DNA of 64,000 bases from Phallus indusiatus (GCA_027605045.1 JAQFWX010000006.1:1674001-1738000), one strand, 5' to 3'; numbered from the stretch's first letter, positions 25,092 through 37,900 are shown. The notes: generated from the letters alone by a model not told the origin. A program made the numbers and translations.

Positions 25092-26645
25092 ATGGTAAAA
25101 TCAAGCGACCTACTTGGTGTTTTTCTTTTCGCTCGCCACGGAGATCGTCTCGAGTTCTTCCAAGACCCACTTACATTAGATCCTTCTCAAACCTTCCTGA
25201 CCCCTTTGGGAAGTGTACGTACATACCTCACAAAGAACTGAGAGAATTTACAGTTCACGCGATTTCGTAATAGGTTCAAGAGCAACAACTCGGCACTTTT
25301 CTGAGAAACACATATCTCGATCCAGCTTCCGAAAGCTTTATTCCTGGGGTTCAATTTGACGTGGTTAACCTAACCCAAATTCAAGTTCTTGCAGACGCAG
25401 GAGGAGAAGGAGCGACTATTTTGAGCTCTGTCTATGGTCTTTTGCAAGGCCTGTTTCCACCAACGACTGATAATAATATCACCCTTGCTAATGGGACAAC
25501 CGTTATTTCCCCGCTCGGTGGATACCAATATATCCCTGTTGAGTCTGTGGAACCCAACTTAGATATTTCTCTCGAAGGTTTCACGTCTTGTCCAGTTCGT
25601 CCAAAAAAGCTGCATCTTTTATACTGTTTCCTGATCTTTTCTTTTCCTTGCAGAACTTGGACGCGCACACTGCAGCGTTCTTTGATTCGAGTATTTTCTT
25701 GCAGGAAGCTGCAATCGCTCAGCCGTTCTTGGAGAAACTACAGCCATTCTTGCCGGAGGGAACGCCAATCAACTTTACGAACATGGTACGCCAGTGTTAA
25801 ATGAAAAATATTTATGGGTCTGACCAATATTTCAGTTCAACGTACATAAACTCAATCCCACAAATACGAAGTTTTATTGATTAAATTTTGTTTTAGATCT
25901 TTGACTTCACAAATGTTAATATGATTCATAACGCCACTTTTTTCAATGAGCTTCCTCCGACGTTCGCTGCTCAAGCTTATGGATTTGCAAACTTCCATGA
26001 GAACGGCGTTTTCACTGATGTCACGCCTGGAGGTATCGGAAACGGTGAGCCCATTTCAATAGTATTTAGTTCGCGTGTCGTGACTTTTCCCATAGTTGCC
26101 ATTCAAACCATCATACCTTCTCTGATCTCAACTCTTACTACTATTGCCAACACCAGCAGCGGCTTGAAAATAGCATTAGACGAAATCAGCTACAAACCGT
26201 TCATCAGCTTGTTCAACGTCACCGATGCTGCACTTGCTGACCCGTCCATTGCCGGTATTGGTAGGTGAAAGTCAAAAATTTCAAATATAAGCGCAACTCA
26301 GGCTTTTTAAATTTCTTTTTCCCGTGTAGTGCAATATGCCGCAGTTGTCGCACTGGAAGTCTCCCAACCTGCACATTCGCCTGAACCTCTAATTACCATG
26401 AAATTCAAAAATGGCACCGAGGATCCTGAATTCCATACGCTCAGTCTGTTCGGTACTCGTGGTGCCATTCCTCTTACTGAGTTCATTGATAAGTTGCAGG
26501 TATGTAGCTGATTCGAGGTTTCACACGAAGACAAAGAAATATTTAATATTATGCGTAGCCCATTGGGATCAACAATACCGAAGAGTGGTGCATAGCCTGC
26601 AACCAAACAACGTTGCGCGGATGTAATGTCTTCAACATCCAATGA
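25092..26645 (+). CDS. Histidine acid phosphatase-type protein
   Basis: Seven exons join in frame: 25092-25214, 25274-25594, 25654-25785, 25897-26044, 26096-26260, 26330-26499 and 26559-26645 (381 aa). The N-terminal FARHGDR at residues 14-20 is the catalytic RHG motif of the histidine phosphatase superfamily, in which the His is phosphorylated during ester hydrolysis. EGFTSCP around residue 142 matches a conserved block of fungal acid phosphatases, and the C-terminus has paired cysteines (CIACNQTTLRGC). The usual C-terminal HD catalytic pair is not obvious. No signal peptide is seen, since the chain starts MVKSSDLLGVFLFARHG, so the product may be intracellular or cell-wall retained. All introns are 51-111 bases. 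Confidence 0.8.
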
Positions 26646-27278
26646 TAAGCGCTCTCCAAGCTCCACCGGTGATTGATCGCTTTGCGAAAACTTGAATACA
26701 GCTTGCTTATGTATATAAAAAATGATTAGTAACGACTGTGAAGTATGTCGAACGTGTACGACCAAAAACAAGTTATTTCATTTCAATGTTTTTATCCGAA
26801 TCGCTTCAATTCGTTAGCTTGGTCAAACTCGGCTTGATCAAACTTTTCAGATCTCCTCGACAAATTATCATCAATGGTGTTGAACATGAGGACACAAATA
26901 ATATGAGCCTATGCGTACTTCAAAATATACTGAAGTGCGGTAATTGAGAAAAGGACTTTCACTGTTTGGCAGAGACTACGCAGGCTGCGCGTTCACGCCA
27001 AAACGAAATTAAAGTTTGGTTAATGTCGGGCATCCAATGCCCACAATCTCACTAAGAAAGCAACAGAATTATTGTGCCACGGCGAAATTCTAATAAATAT
27101 GTATATTTGTAGCATATATGCGCGTTGAACATAAGATCATTTAATTCACCCTGATATTCGATTATCTTCCTGATTCAAAAGAACCATTATTCTAAAGGCG
27201 GCACACCTGTATGAATAATATAAGTCAGAACTCCGAAACAAAGATCCGAGATGGATGCAAAAACCGGTTATCTATTGT
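26646..27278. other. Intergenic, no gene seen
   Basis: Convergent 3' region between the phosphatase gene and the remnant on the minus strand. No motif-bearing frame. Confidence 0.4.
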
Positions 27279-27760
27279 CTAACAATCAGAAGGATGCATA
27301 CCTTGGCGTCTGAGAGCACTAGTGTACCATTTTGACGAGGCCCGAAGTCTGGACACATCGATGTCTTCAATATCTTGCAATTCCAGAAAACGTTCAGTGT
27401 CTTCATTTATCCATGTGGACTTGCATGGGACAGCCTGTCGTGCGCCACAAATAGCAGCATGCATGAAGTAATCTTGCATCCTTTTCCAACAACGGGAAAA
27501 TGATTTCTAGTGTTACTTCGCATAACAAAGGACAGTGAAATTCGGAAATAGTACACGTCGGTTTCATGTTAGGATTATTGCAGAGATTCGCATCTGCGCA
27601 GAAAGAGTTCAACCACGGATCCCCTCGCAGATCTGGAGAGTATTCCAAGAGTTCTTTGGGTGGTACCAACATTGCCAGGCATCGAAAACACTCTGCATAT
27701 ATTGACGAGGTCCGAGACGGGCTACGCATGGAAAGTCCCGAAACGCGCGATATTACCGAG
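27279..27760 (-). pseudogene. C-terminal remnant of an unrecognised fungal protein
   Basis: The frame 27729-27403 contains CPLLCEVTLEIIFPLLEKD and ARLLHACCYLWRTTGCPMQ and stops at once after HMDK. The other frame carries on with NEDTERFLELQDIEDIDVSR and ends at 27279. A single extra base at about 27406-27410 explains the break, and no intron fits there. The composition is clearly protein-like. I recognise the pair of segments as belonging together but cannot name the family. Confidence 0.45.
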
Positions 27761-27856
27761 TCACGTTACACAACGCGTAGCTTCAGTGTTTCAGAAATTG
27801 TATATATACTAGACCAGTATCTACAAAGAACAACTGATCTTCCCCCAATTTTCCCT

Positions 27857-28416
27857 CTATTTTCCAAACACACAGTCACTGATTCCGGTATCTTTCCTGC
27901 CACTCTCCTGAGGCGCACTCGTCAATATATGCGCAGAGAATGCTGTGAATGCTGCTTTTATAATAGCTAGACTTTTCAGATTCGACAACCCAGCAAAAAG
28001 CAGAGACATCCCTGGGCATGCTGATAAACCCTGTAAAACCATGTAAGTGACATTGGTAAATCCAATATAGCCGTTCGTAATTAAGTTCCAAAAACCAATA
28101 ATACTTTCTCAGTCTACATGAGCGTATATGTATTGACGAGCATTAGACCCATCGTGATCGTAATGATCATTGGCGCCTGAAAGTTCTTTGTGGAAGAAGT
28201 GTGAGCATTTTGCAAATTCACGGTCTGCCAGACAATGTGCGAGATGGAGGGATGTAAAAGGCTCCAAGAACAAAATTTGAAGCAAGGACGATTGGGGGGC
28301 CATCCAACAACTTGTATGAGATCCGCCGTATTTCGTACAGTCAGGGTACGGTGCCGATCCTTAGCGCAGTAGATATTTGTAAGGGTCGACTTACCGAGAC
28401 CGCCGCTTTGACTCAC
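27857..28416 (-). pseudogene. Possible upstream remnants of the same gene
   Basis: Short overlapping frames (28416-28114, 28303-28109, 28042-27857) switch frame repeatedly. One contains FTSLHLAHCLADREFAKC, which recalls the TPLHLA consensus of ankyrin repeats. No continuous model can be drawn. Confidence 0.25.
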
Positions 28417-28492
28417 TCAACGAGTCATACTCACTTTCCGGATCCATATTTCTTTTTATCCTGACTCACTTTATGACTCCAATTATGACTCA
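28409..28492. promoter_or_regulatory. Cluster of five TGACTC motifs
   Basis: TGACTCA at 28409, the reverse-strand form at 28422-28427, TGACTCA at 28462, TGACTCC at 28474 and TGACTCA at 28486. TGACTCA is the established half-palindromic core bound by Gcn4/AP-1 bZIP factors. No gene with a clear start lies next to the cluster. Confidence 0.35.
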
Positions 28493-29476
28493 AACCATTT
28501 CCTTTTTTATTTTATCTCAAAATCTATATAAACACTCAATTTTGTATGCAAATTCCTCAGACTTCGAATAACGAAGATTTAAAACTCTCATCTGCTCACT
28601 CTACTTAAGTCTTTCAAACGTTCGCAAGTCTCTATTTTACGCAAAGTCGATAGTTTATTCCATAACTATTTCTACCGACTTTACAATATTGGTTGACGTG
28701 TGTCAGATGGAAAATAATATCGTGTGTATAGTGAATTACCACAGGTGTCTAGTATAGACATGCTGACCAAGGTTCAGCAACAATACTATCCTCCGGAACG
28801 GTTTCTTTCGTCCGCTCTTCATGAAAATCGGTAAATATGGAGTTGTTAGTCAAATCATGTTGGGATTAGAACACTAAATAAGACTTATCAAGGCTGATGG
28901 CCGTAGTCCTACTAGTAGTACGTGGCGATATATCGTCCAGCGAAATCCTTATGGGTTGTATAAATTGATCTGGTATGGCGATGTAAAATCTGCGCATGTG
29001 AGAAAAATGTTAGCCGTCGGTATGAGAAGAATCAGATATGTTTTTGGATACAACATGAATGTGTATTAGTTCTGACGAACATGGATACCGTCGTGGTGCG
29101 GCCGAGTGAGTGGAAGTTGTGGGAACAAGAGTAAATCCTCGGGAATACCCGGTCGGGGGCCGAATCGAACGTTTTTCTTCAAATTCTTCCGCTACCATAC
29201 AAGTTTAGATATCCTCATTATTGCTCGGGCGCTCTTCAAATTCCTGGAACGAAAATCCTGAAATTCATACCAACGAGACTATCATTAAAGATTCTCTCAG
29301 GGTTCAGTTTCAATAAAAGATGCGTTGTTGCGATACTGCGTCTAATCTGCGTCTAATCAGCTGCTATTAGCTACGTACATATGTTAGTACCGATACCTGC
29401 AATGAATCAACGCTACTACATGCCCATAGTATATGTACAGACTTTCCGCTTGTATGTAAAGGTATTTTTTCAAGTA
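28493..29476. other. Intergenic, no gene seen
   Basis: AT-rich, with small unsupported frames (such as 29198-29010). The right end holds the 3' flank of the F-box gene. Confidence 0.4.
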
Positions 29477-31126
29477 CTAATAAAGGGAACCGTCGGTGAT
29501 GAGGTGAATCGTATCGTTTTCTCCGGTCTGTATCATGGATCCCACACTTTCCTCTATATCGGGGCAATGAACCAATATCCGCAGAGAATGTGCCTCTTCC
29601 CGTCGTCTGTCAGAAAGTTTGCGGAGCATAGATGCATGGTGTTTATTCAATGATTCGCTCAGTTCCACAGTTAATTCTTGTAGAAGTGGACAGGGAAGCG
29701 TGGTTGGTGAAGAGGATGATGAAATAAAGTCAGCGAAGGGAGCATCGTCCTCTATCGAAAGAATGGAGAGCGACGATAGAGCCGGGTGGACCTGTTCCGT
29801 TAGGCCGGCTTCAAGGTTGATAATCGATTTCCAGGGTAACAATGCGGATAAACACGATATGGATGGTTCATCAGTATCATAATAAGGTCCTACAGTCTTC
29901 TGTCTGAGTGTCAAGGATTTGAGACTTCGCATAGCGTGAAGGATTTTGAAGAATGCTGAAGATTCCGCCGTGGTCTCGAACCAAAGGTCCAAAGAAGTGA
30001 TGCGAGACAATTCAATATATGGATTACTTGTATTCCAGAGTATGGCAAAGTGATGTAAGCCATCGAACATAAGCATCAGTTTATTCCGAGAAAATTGATT
30101 GAAATATTGTGGACCGTGCTCTTCTTCTTTAAGAGTTAGGTCAATACCCCTATAGCGATTGAATGCAATCTGTGACGTGGTGAATTGTGCTCGAGAAAGG
30201 AGTTCGGGCAAGTGTGGGGAGTCGTTATGACGTTGATGTCGAACTGAGATATGCCAATTCGTACACTCCGGAAAGGTTACGCATTCTAAGATCAAATCAA
30301 CAAGTTCGGATATGCAGTTGACTTCGATTATCAACCTCTCCAGGAGGGGTAAGTTCACCTCGCGGAATGAATCAGGGAACTGATAAGCTACTGATGAAAT
30401 CCCGTCGCTATAAAGACGAAGCAATTTGAGACGTGGGGATAGTCCGATAAAGTCTAGAAGTTGGCCAAGTTCTATTGAAAAATCAGGCAGAGTGATGTAG
30501 AGTTCGGAGAGATCGCGAAATAGGGAACAGTTGGACTCTCGGAAGTCGAAAGATGGCCGGTAGTGAATCTGTTTGAGATTGGGTGCTTCATTTAAAAAGA
30601 GCGTTTCTAGGTATGTTTGATCGAGGCGAGAAGTGGATTTGTGCCAAAAGCGGAATGTCTCTAAAATGGGTGCGGGTTGTCGGAGGTATGGTAACACTGT
30701 CTGTATCAACACTTCCAACTGATTGACGGACGGCGTTCTAGGGCGATAGGACCCCCAAATATTGACTTGTAGATGTAAAATCCTGAAACGATGGATTTGT
30801 TGAAAAAGGGCTTTCAGTGCAGCCACACGATAATAGTCTCGGCCGTAAGGATGCTTTATGGCGAGAAATACGTTTAATGGAGCGGATGCTGATCGACGAA
30901 GTAACTCGATTATTCCGCTCGGTTTAATTTTTGGAATTGACAGGCACGTCCACATGAACGGATCTGATATTAGATCATATCTCCATGAACGGCAGACATG
31001 AGATGCAGCTATCGGAGGAGATATTAGATGTAAATCGAGTTCGGGTTCGTCAATCTCCTCTGGTTTCGGTATGTACTGGTGGGAGAGATATATTATCTCT
31101 CTAAGGATATCGTAAGGGACGTGCAT
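29477..31126 (-). CDS. F-box protein with LRR-like C-terminal region
   Basis: One uninterrupted exon of 549 codons. The N-terminus VPYDILREIIYLSHQYIP, then SHVCRSWRYDLISDPFMW, is the two-part F-box (helices that bind Skp1) in the form common in Agaricomycetes. The rest has irregular leucine-rich repeats (PNLKQIHY, LPLLERLIIEV, LPCPLLQELTVEL) that would present substrates. It presumably acts as an adaptor of an SCF ubiquitin ligase, inferred from the domain. The left-edge gene at 1-991 is a relative. No intron is needed. The start at 31126 is the first ATG of the frame. Confidence 0.75.
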   Translation of the reverse strand: MHVPYDILREIIYLSHQYIPKPEEIDEPELDLHLISPPIAASHVCRSWRYDLISDPFMWTCLSIPKIKPSGIIELLRRSASAPLNVFLAIKHPYGRDYYRVAALKALFQQIHRFRILHLQVNIWGSYRPRTPSVNQLEVLIQTVLPYLRQPAPILETFRFWHKSTSRLDQTYLETLFLNEAPNLKQIHYRPSFDFRESNCSLFRDLSELYITLPDFSIELGQLLDFIGLSPRLKLLRLYSDGISSVAYQFPDSFREVNLPLLERLIIEVNCISELVDLILECVTFPECTNWHISVRHQRHNDSPHLPELLSRAQFTTSQIAFNRYRGIDLTLKEEEHGPQYFNQFSRNKLMLMFDGLHHFAILWNTSNPYIELSRITSLDLWFETTAESSAFFKILHAMRSLKSLTLRQKTVGPYYDTDEPSISCLSALLPWKSIINLEAGLTEQVHPALSSLSILSIEDDAPFADFISSSSSPTTLPCPLLQELTVELSESLNKHHASMLRKLSDRRREEAHSLRILVHCPDIEESVGSMIQTGENDTIHLITDGSLY

Positions 31127-33643
31127 GTTGCAAGAAGTCCGCTCTTCAGAGAACCCTGATGCAAAGACGCCGCCAAGTTGAAGCCTAGAAAAACATTGAA
31201 TATACCAACGTTAAAAAGCTTCGCCCACTTTTTTGACCCCATTAGAGCACGTACTTTCGTTACCGTTAGTATTAATTCCTCATACAAGCCAATTTGAGCG
31301 AAGAAAAGGATTTGCGGCCTATTTGAAATCAAATCAACCCAAGTTCACTGACCGTTCATGGCTGTTTAGAAACAAAGAGCCAAAAGAAGTTTAGAGGCTC
31401 AAATTGCTTACGTGAGCGTGTCAACTGCCGATGCGGCATTTGAAATTGTTTCGCACTGGCATTTGCGGTGTCGCAACGACAGTGGACGCCCTTCATCTGC
31501 AACTGGTGCATCCATCTAAATCTCTCCATCGGACCCATTCTTCTTTTTCGGGAGAAAACTGTTTCCAATGTATTGGTATGATACACCTCTTGAATATTGT
31601 TTAACTCGATCATACGTTAAAAAGTGAAGGTTTGAATCGAAAAAGGCGTTATATTAAGACATCAAGTAAAAGTAAAATTATGGTCGCATTGTCGGATTTA
31701 AACTCCTCCGCATGACTCACACCAACACGAGAACCTTGGTCTTTTGGTCCTGCGGCTCCAGTCCGTGTCGTAGAGCAATCTTCATTTGTGCGACATGTTC
31801 GGCCAAGATCACGGGTCTGTTCAGGTTCAAGTTTGATGTACTAATATCTTTTAACCAAAAGTATTTTTTTAGATACTGCGATATCGATCTCGAAGTTCTA
31901 AGGACTGTTGCAAAATTTGGTCACTCCTTGGAAACTTGACCTTTGAGGTACAACACGAGTGCGTGGTTTTCTCTCCCTGAAGGCACTGTAAGCACACATG
32001 AGCACAAATTGTCAGGGCTGTTTCTCAGCTATAAAAGCTCGAAGCTCAAAATGTGCTTATTGAGGTATCTATTTCTTTCCCTATGAGAAAGGGATCTGAT
32101 CTGGATTACTTCCCGAAATGCTTCAGATTGAACGTTTATCCAGCCTGTTCTCCGATTCCATTGCACGAAGGTCCATAGTAGAGTCTGTGTTCCCGTGACG
32201 ATTATTGTTCTCCTCAGAACGCGATCACCAGTGATTTGAAAAGCCATTTGTGAATGCGTATGTACACGTTGTTGCAGCTCATCAGCTCATTGTATGAGGT
32301 AATTCGGTTGTATTTCAAGTTCCTGGTTTGGACAGGGTCGTCTCTCTATGGTATAATCTTCAGTCTATTATTTTCTGACATTTTCATGCGCAGCAATTGG
32401 TTCTTAAAGCGCTACAAGGAGAACCTGGACCCCTGATCACTTAAAATGGACAGACTTTTCATTTTTAGGATAGCCGGAGCGAGCGTCAGCACCACTAGAC
32501 CATATGTAAACGACATCTAAAGGCACGATGCTTTCAACAATCCTGTTCAACACCGCCTCTAACCTGACCGAATCACTTGGACTATTCTTGAAGAAGATTG
32601 ACGTGGTGATGTTCGGGCTTTGTTGAAATCATGCGCTACGGTTATTCTTATATGATTCCTCTATTAAAAAAATACTCGCCCATCGTTCAGCGTGCCTTCA
32701 CGGCATTGTAAAAATAATGGTTACCTGCAAGGCACTATCAGCAAAGAAATTTTATGCATAGATACCGTTTAAATCGGTCATCAATCGGTGTATTTCTAAT
32801 TATTTTATCATAATTAGATAGACGGAGCCGGTGTCTCTTCCAAGTAACTTCCAAGCAACCATTACTCTTTTCAGTCCTTCTTTCCAGTTTCCTGGCAAAG
32901 AAAGTAAATACGCATATTCCTCATTATTATCGTTTCCTCACAAATATTCCTTGTACAGAACTCTTTTTTGAGACAAACCAGCCCGGGAAGCGACACTCCT
33001 GTTCGGGATGGGTTTCTAAACCAGACTGGCGCATGAGTGGAGTATCGGTAGAATCCGTCCTCCACATTTAGAATAATAGACTTATCCGAGCCTGAATGGT
33101 TTTAAGATTCCTGATCTTGTGAGCCGCTGATTTTCTTTTCTCCAATATGGTTCGTTTCATTTGAATTTAGCAGATTCAGCCGAGCCAGTACCCTTAGTAT
33201 TACCCAACCAGATACTCTACCGGGTAGCTAAAATGGAAACTGAAGAAGACCTCGGCTTTTAAACTGATGAAAATGAAGGGATGTTTACAGATTATACTCA
33301 TTGGAGTTATGTTAATCACGGGGTTGATGATTCATCAACTTGTCGATCGACTTGGACAGCTGTATTAGCGTTCTACTCGAAAAAGTAAGGTATGCTTCTG
33401 ATTTGCTAGTCATTTTAGACTTCCGGTCCAGATTTTCTAAATTTTTTAGGTACTCAATTCTTTCAAGCCTGACAATCAAGATTATCATTATGCACCCACT
33501 ATTCCCGAGATGGTTGAACCTTTTTCCAGTGGTTTCTCACTACGGAGTGCATCCCTGATATCCTTTCTTTGACTAATGAAGTCACTTTATCTTGTGCTCC
33601 GTTTTCGTAAGTGTATTTCTGACGTGATACACCTCTTGAGTCG
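31127..33643. other. Intergenic, no gene seen
   Basis: Frames of 60-85 codons on both strands lack recognisable motifs, start context and introns. No inverted or direct terminal repeats noticed. Confidence 0.4.
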
Positions 33644-33650
33644 TATAAAA
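33644..33650 (+). promoter_or_regulatory. TATA box (TATAAAA)
   Basis: It lies 103 bases upstream of the secreted-peptide ATG at 33747, within CGTATAAAAGAACG. Confidence 0.55.
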
Positions 33651-33746
33651 GAACGACAAAATATTTCACATACTCCCAGAAACAAATTACAGTTTCTTTC
33701 AGCCTTGAAGGTTTTCACCCACATCTCTTCTTACATACTATCCACC

Positions 33747-34344
33747 ATGCACTTCTCCACCTTGCTCACTGCGCTCGTTGCTACCTGGGCGGTCATTGCG
33801 TCCCCCCTTCCTCAACAATCTGGTGAGTAACATCACATTATTTTATAGTAATAAATAACTAAATGCCTCTGTTCCAGCTTCTGTAAGTATTTCATAGTAC
33901 ATTCGACGACGCAGCAATGTGAACCTATCATAGGTTGATGGCTGTGGAAACAGAGGTGGCAGATCTTGCAATATCACACCACGTGCCGAGTCAATCAGTG
34001 AGTCCTTTGATAGTGCAGTTTGAAATTGAAATATCACTCATCATTCTTCATGTCTCTTTTAGCTCTTGTACGTTTTCATATGGCATATAAGGTCGCCAAC
34101 TCTTACTGACTCATATTTTAGCCTACTGTGACTGATCCAGCGGCCGTTCCTCCCACTGAAACTAATGGTCAGCACTCTCATCTCTTTTTCTTTTTCGCGA
34201 TAAGCTTGTTTACTCATAGACATACATTCAGTCGCTGTACGTTATACGTTATATATGTAACATGTTGGAACAGTAAGTGAGCTTACTAAAAATGTAATTT
34301 TACAGAATGGATGTGGCAATCGTGGCGGGAGATCTTGTAACTAG
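33747..34344 (+). CDS. Small secreted peptide with duplicated CGNRGGRSCN motif and three 5-nt micro-exons
   Basis: Seven exons give 79 aa: 33747-33822, 33878-33882, 33934-33997, 34063-34067, 34122-34167, 34232-34236 and 34306-34344. Exons 2, 4 and 6 are only five bases (CTTCT, CTCTT, TCGCT). Each completes a phase-1 codon and adds one more residue. Every intron (51-69 bases) has a GT donor (GTAAGT, GTGAGT, GTACGT or GTCAGC) and an AG acceptor. The product starts with a signal peptide (MHFSTLLTALVATWAVIAS). Two copies follow of GCGNRGGRSCN, one at about residues 30-40 and one at the extreme C-terminus. The paired cysteines could form a small disulfide loop. The Thr/Pro-rich spacer is PTVTDPAAVPPTE. 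Function unknown; it could be an effector-like or signalling peptide. Confidence 0.65.
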
Positions 34345-34428
34345 ATTTGTATTTTCTTCTCTCTCTCTCTCTTAGTGCTAGGAATTTTCCATTTAATTTT
34401 CTTAACTCTAAGATGAATTAAATCATAT

Positions 34429-34988
34429 TGTTAGAGCGTCACGTGACTGACGTGAGATGAAAACACTCAATTTCTTTAAGACTTCTAATTCGTTCAGGTT
34501 GTTTGTGTTGAGATATACATTTTGTTGGATTAAGTCAGCTTATACTTCGACGAGTCTATGAAGACTTAATGTCTGAGTAGTAGTAGTAGCGACTCAGAGA
34601 TCTCTAGATAGGAGGCGTATGGTAGTATAACCTGATGAGGAGAAGTGTAATTACAGGTTGAATACTATATACTATCTGATATGGTCTGTGCATAAGGAAA
34701 CTACTATGCGGGATATCTAATATCAGTACTGATCTTAATCAGACCTACAGGAAGAGTATAGCTAAATATAACGAGTCATGTGAGATTGCACACATAATTC
34801 CAACACATTTAAACCGTAGTCATCATATACAGCTATATAAAGGAAGTCCGATTCCTTAACTATGAAAACATTGACTCCCAATAAAGTAAGAGATCACGCA
34901 ACTGACTTGGACTCCAAAAAACTCTTGTTTACCTGTTTAAACATATATACTTGAGTTCGAGGGCCCAGTGGAGTGGCTCCCTATTACA
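34429..34988. mobile_element. Possible solo LTR
   Basis: The block begins TGTTAGAGCGTCACGTGAC and ends CCCTATTACA. It contains a TATA box (CTATATAAAGG at about 34832) followed by CAATAAAG (about 34881), the layout of an LTR promoter and polyadenylation signal. I found no matching target-site duplication (CATAT left, TTGCA right), so the boundaries are uncertain. Confidence 0.3.
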
Positions 34989-37900
34989 TTGCATTACAAG
35001 CTCTTTTTCTTTTCTTTTACAATGCGTTCCCACTATCTTTGTAATAGATGGCCTTATTCCCAGCGTATTCAATTTGCCCTTGGTGAATCTCTCCCCGGCT
35101 TCCCCTGCATTTAACTAACACGCTTCAAGTTTTGAATTTGAATCGACATTAAGTAGGTCCAATTTTGAGTTCTGTCAGAGTTGGCTATACATATTATAAT
35201 AGTGTATTTGAAATCTCTCCCGGTTTCGACGCATCTCCTTCGTCTCTATGACTCATGGAGTCTAGCTGGGCTGAAACAGTTCAATTGAACTAACTGGACG
35301 AAAGAAGTGTCAACCAGTGTGTTCAAATTCCAGTTAGTTGGCAACCTTAAATTTCGTGACATATGTCTGGTTTCCGTTCTATTCCTTATGCATTATCCTT
35401 CAAATTGGCCAGCCCAATGCAGATTCATTTTCCGTGCCACTTTGATCTTGTTTTGATTCTTTTTCCCAGCCCTGTCCTTACCCGATGCTTTACAGGCTTT
35501 TTCTGGTTCCCATTCAGTTGGAACTCGGGTATAAGAATCTAGCATAAATCCGTCCCCAAGGTGTAATATCCGTCATCCTTGACACAAAACTAAGCTTTGC
35601 CAGATTCAATTCCCATCCCACGAAATTCAAATAATTGAATGTTTTTATGCGATCACGTCGACGACGTACTTTTCTCTTTCTTTTTATTGCTATTAAATAG
35701 CGTTGTCGTCGTTATTTTGTTTTGGTCTATACACGCGTTCTTCTCGTTGGCTTGACTGGCTCAAGCTCAAGCTTCATCAAATTCTTCTTACTTATCTTCT
35801 TTCCCTCTGAGTCGTTTGATCTATTGTCGAGTAGCGTATAAAGGTCCGTTCCCAGTACGTGTGTCCTCTTCAATTTTTCGTGCGTATGCTGACAGTGCCA
35901 TGATGTATTGACAGCAAACATCGTGAACCTTTCTTCGAAGTTTTGCGGCTGCTGCCGGAGACCCACTGCACTCGTTACGATTATCTTCAACATCATGTCA
36001 TCCTTGATTCTTGAACGAGTTAGACACTGACCGAAAATACTGGGCCTTTTTCTTGCAACTCTCCCTCTTATAAATAAGCCTAGTATCTGTGAGTAATCGT
36101 ATTTCTAGTGTAACAGCTGCCCGTTTCCCACCGTCTATCAATTTTTCCTTTTTGCGCATTTAGAACTACTAGCCCATCGTTGATCCGCTTTCGGTGTTGG
36201 AAGAGAGCAATTTGGTTGTTCTGAATGAGATTGCATTAGAGTGCACGAATATTTGAAGAATTTCTAAAGTAAAGTTGTTCATCAGGAATATAGCCAATGC
36301 AGAAGGCCGGTTTTCATCGTGTGACACGTCAGATCTCGTCAGAATTCGAATTCAAATTGCTGCACCGTAATTAAACCGTATTTTCTAGGTCCTAACTAGA
36401 CGAAGAACTCAAGACACAGAATAAAAATAGGTAAGTTTCCATGTCTTACGACTTGATCTTTATTAAAGTTATGACTCATCCATTTAAATAAGTCCTCGGA
36501 AGGAAGCCTGAGAAGGCCAGCAGATATGATATATGAGAGTAATTGTATTGAAATACATGTGAAGAAACACAATTATATCCAATTCGATAAAATCGTCTCC
36601 CTTGCATGTGTATCAACATTGAATTTGAAGTAGCGATAGAATAATGTCCAGGTACCGGCGCCAGTAACAACTACTACGTATTTCACCAATATGTGTTTTT
36701 GTTTTTGAGAAGTTGACAGTTTTGGTTGATAGGCATCTTCGTGATATCCAGGTCAAGAGTTCGCACTTTAATATCGTAATTTGTATTTGCACCATTAGCA
36801 CCCGGTCCAACGCGTAGATCATTGCTCTGGAATCGCGTGGTATCTCGAGTCCTAGCAACTTCGTTCTATAATTGAAACAGTTGAGGTTTAAAGGTCTTCA
36901 CATGAGAGTTCATTCGTTAGAAGTTCCTGTTTCGAAGAAAATAAATCAATTGTGCTCAAATGAGCAATTATAAAGTGGGGGAGGCGATGTATCAGAGAAT
37001 ATGTTTTGGAGCTTCGGATAGGTTTATATATATATACCGTATTCATATGCAGATCTGATACCATTATATTCAAGCTTAGGAGCTCGGATAATCGATGGGC
37101 CGCCACGGCTGTTCAAACGAATTTCAGGACGGCAAATTCGTATTCCCCTATATACACAGAGAATATATCAGCAGCTGACAGTAACGGTGGTATACGATTA
37201 GAGCCTGGTATGGACATACGATACATTATTCATTGACAAGTAACAGCCTGCGGAGTATGTCTTCCCCCATCATGCGACACCGATGATCGCAAATGTCCGT
37301 GTCAACGTCACAATTGGAAGGCACCCCAGAATCAATGTATGAGAATACCGGTGATTAATCAAAATTGAGTGAAACTATTGCTGAGGCAATGAGAGGCAAT
37401 GTTGGCACTGGACATCGTGATGCAAAACAGGGGTTCAAATTCGGATTTTGGGGCGAATCCGCAATTTGGGCTAGATTAGGATTAGTCTCACATATAAATA
37501 AAGGAAAACACTCCAAAAAGGTTTGATTCTTTCTCCTAGCTGTTTCTCTCTCTCAGGCTTCAGAACAGTGCTTGTGGGAGATTCTGTGTTCTCCGGTTGC
37601 TCTCCACCGGGTGTCATTAGTAAGCACGGAACCTAACGCGAACGTCTCTGCATCTCATGCCATACATCCAAGGAATTTCACCAAGATATCCTATCACAGC
37701 CTTGATTACAGCTCTGATCAAATTGCTGTCGCTGTCTCATCTCATTTTAGAACCGGATACACCGGAAGTATAAGACCTCTAGTCGGTTTTCTGGTCGCCC
37801 CTGACTCGCCTCTGACGCCCGTCACCACCCTCTCCTCTCTCACATACTACTCAGCACATCCAAGCTCAAGTATCGCCACTAACTCGACATTCTCTGAGCA

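Noticed and set aside
31356..33065. Several 60-85 codon frames on both strands
   Set aside because: No motifs, no consistent splice sites, low-complexity or AT-rich composition; nothing distinguishes them from chance.
37430..37470. GGGGTTCAAATTC, resembling a tRNA T-loop
   Set aside because: No matching acceptor stem, D-arm or anticodon arm can be folded upstream.
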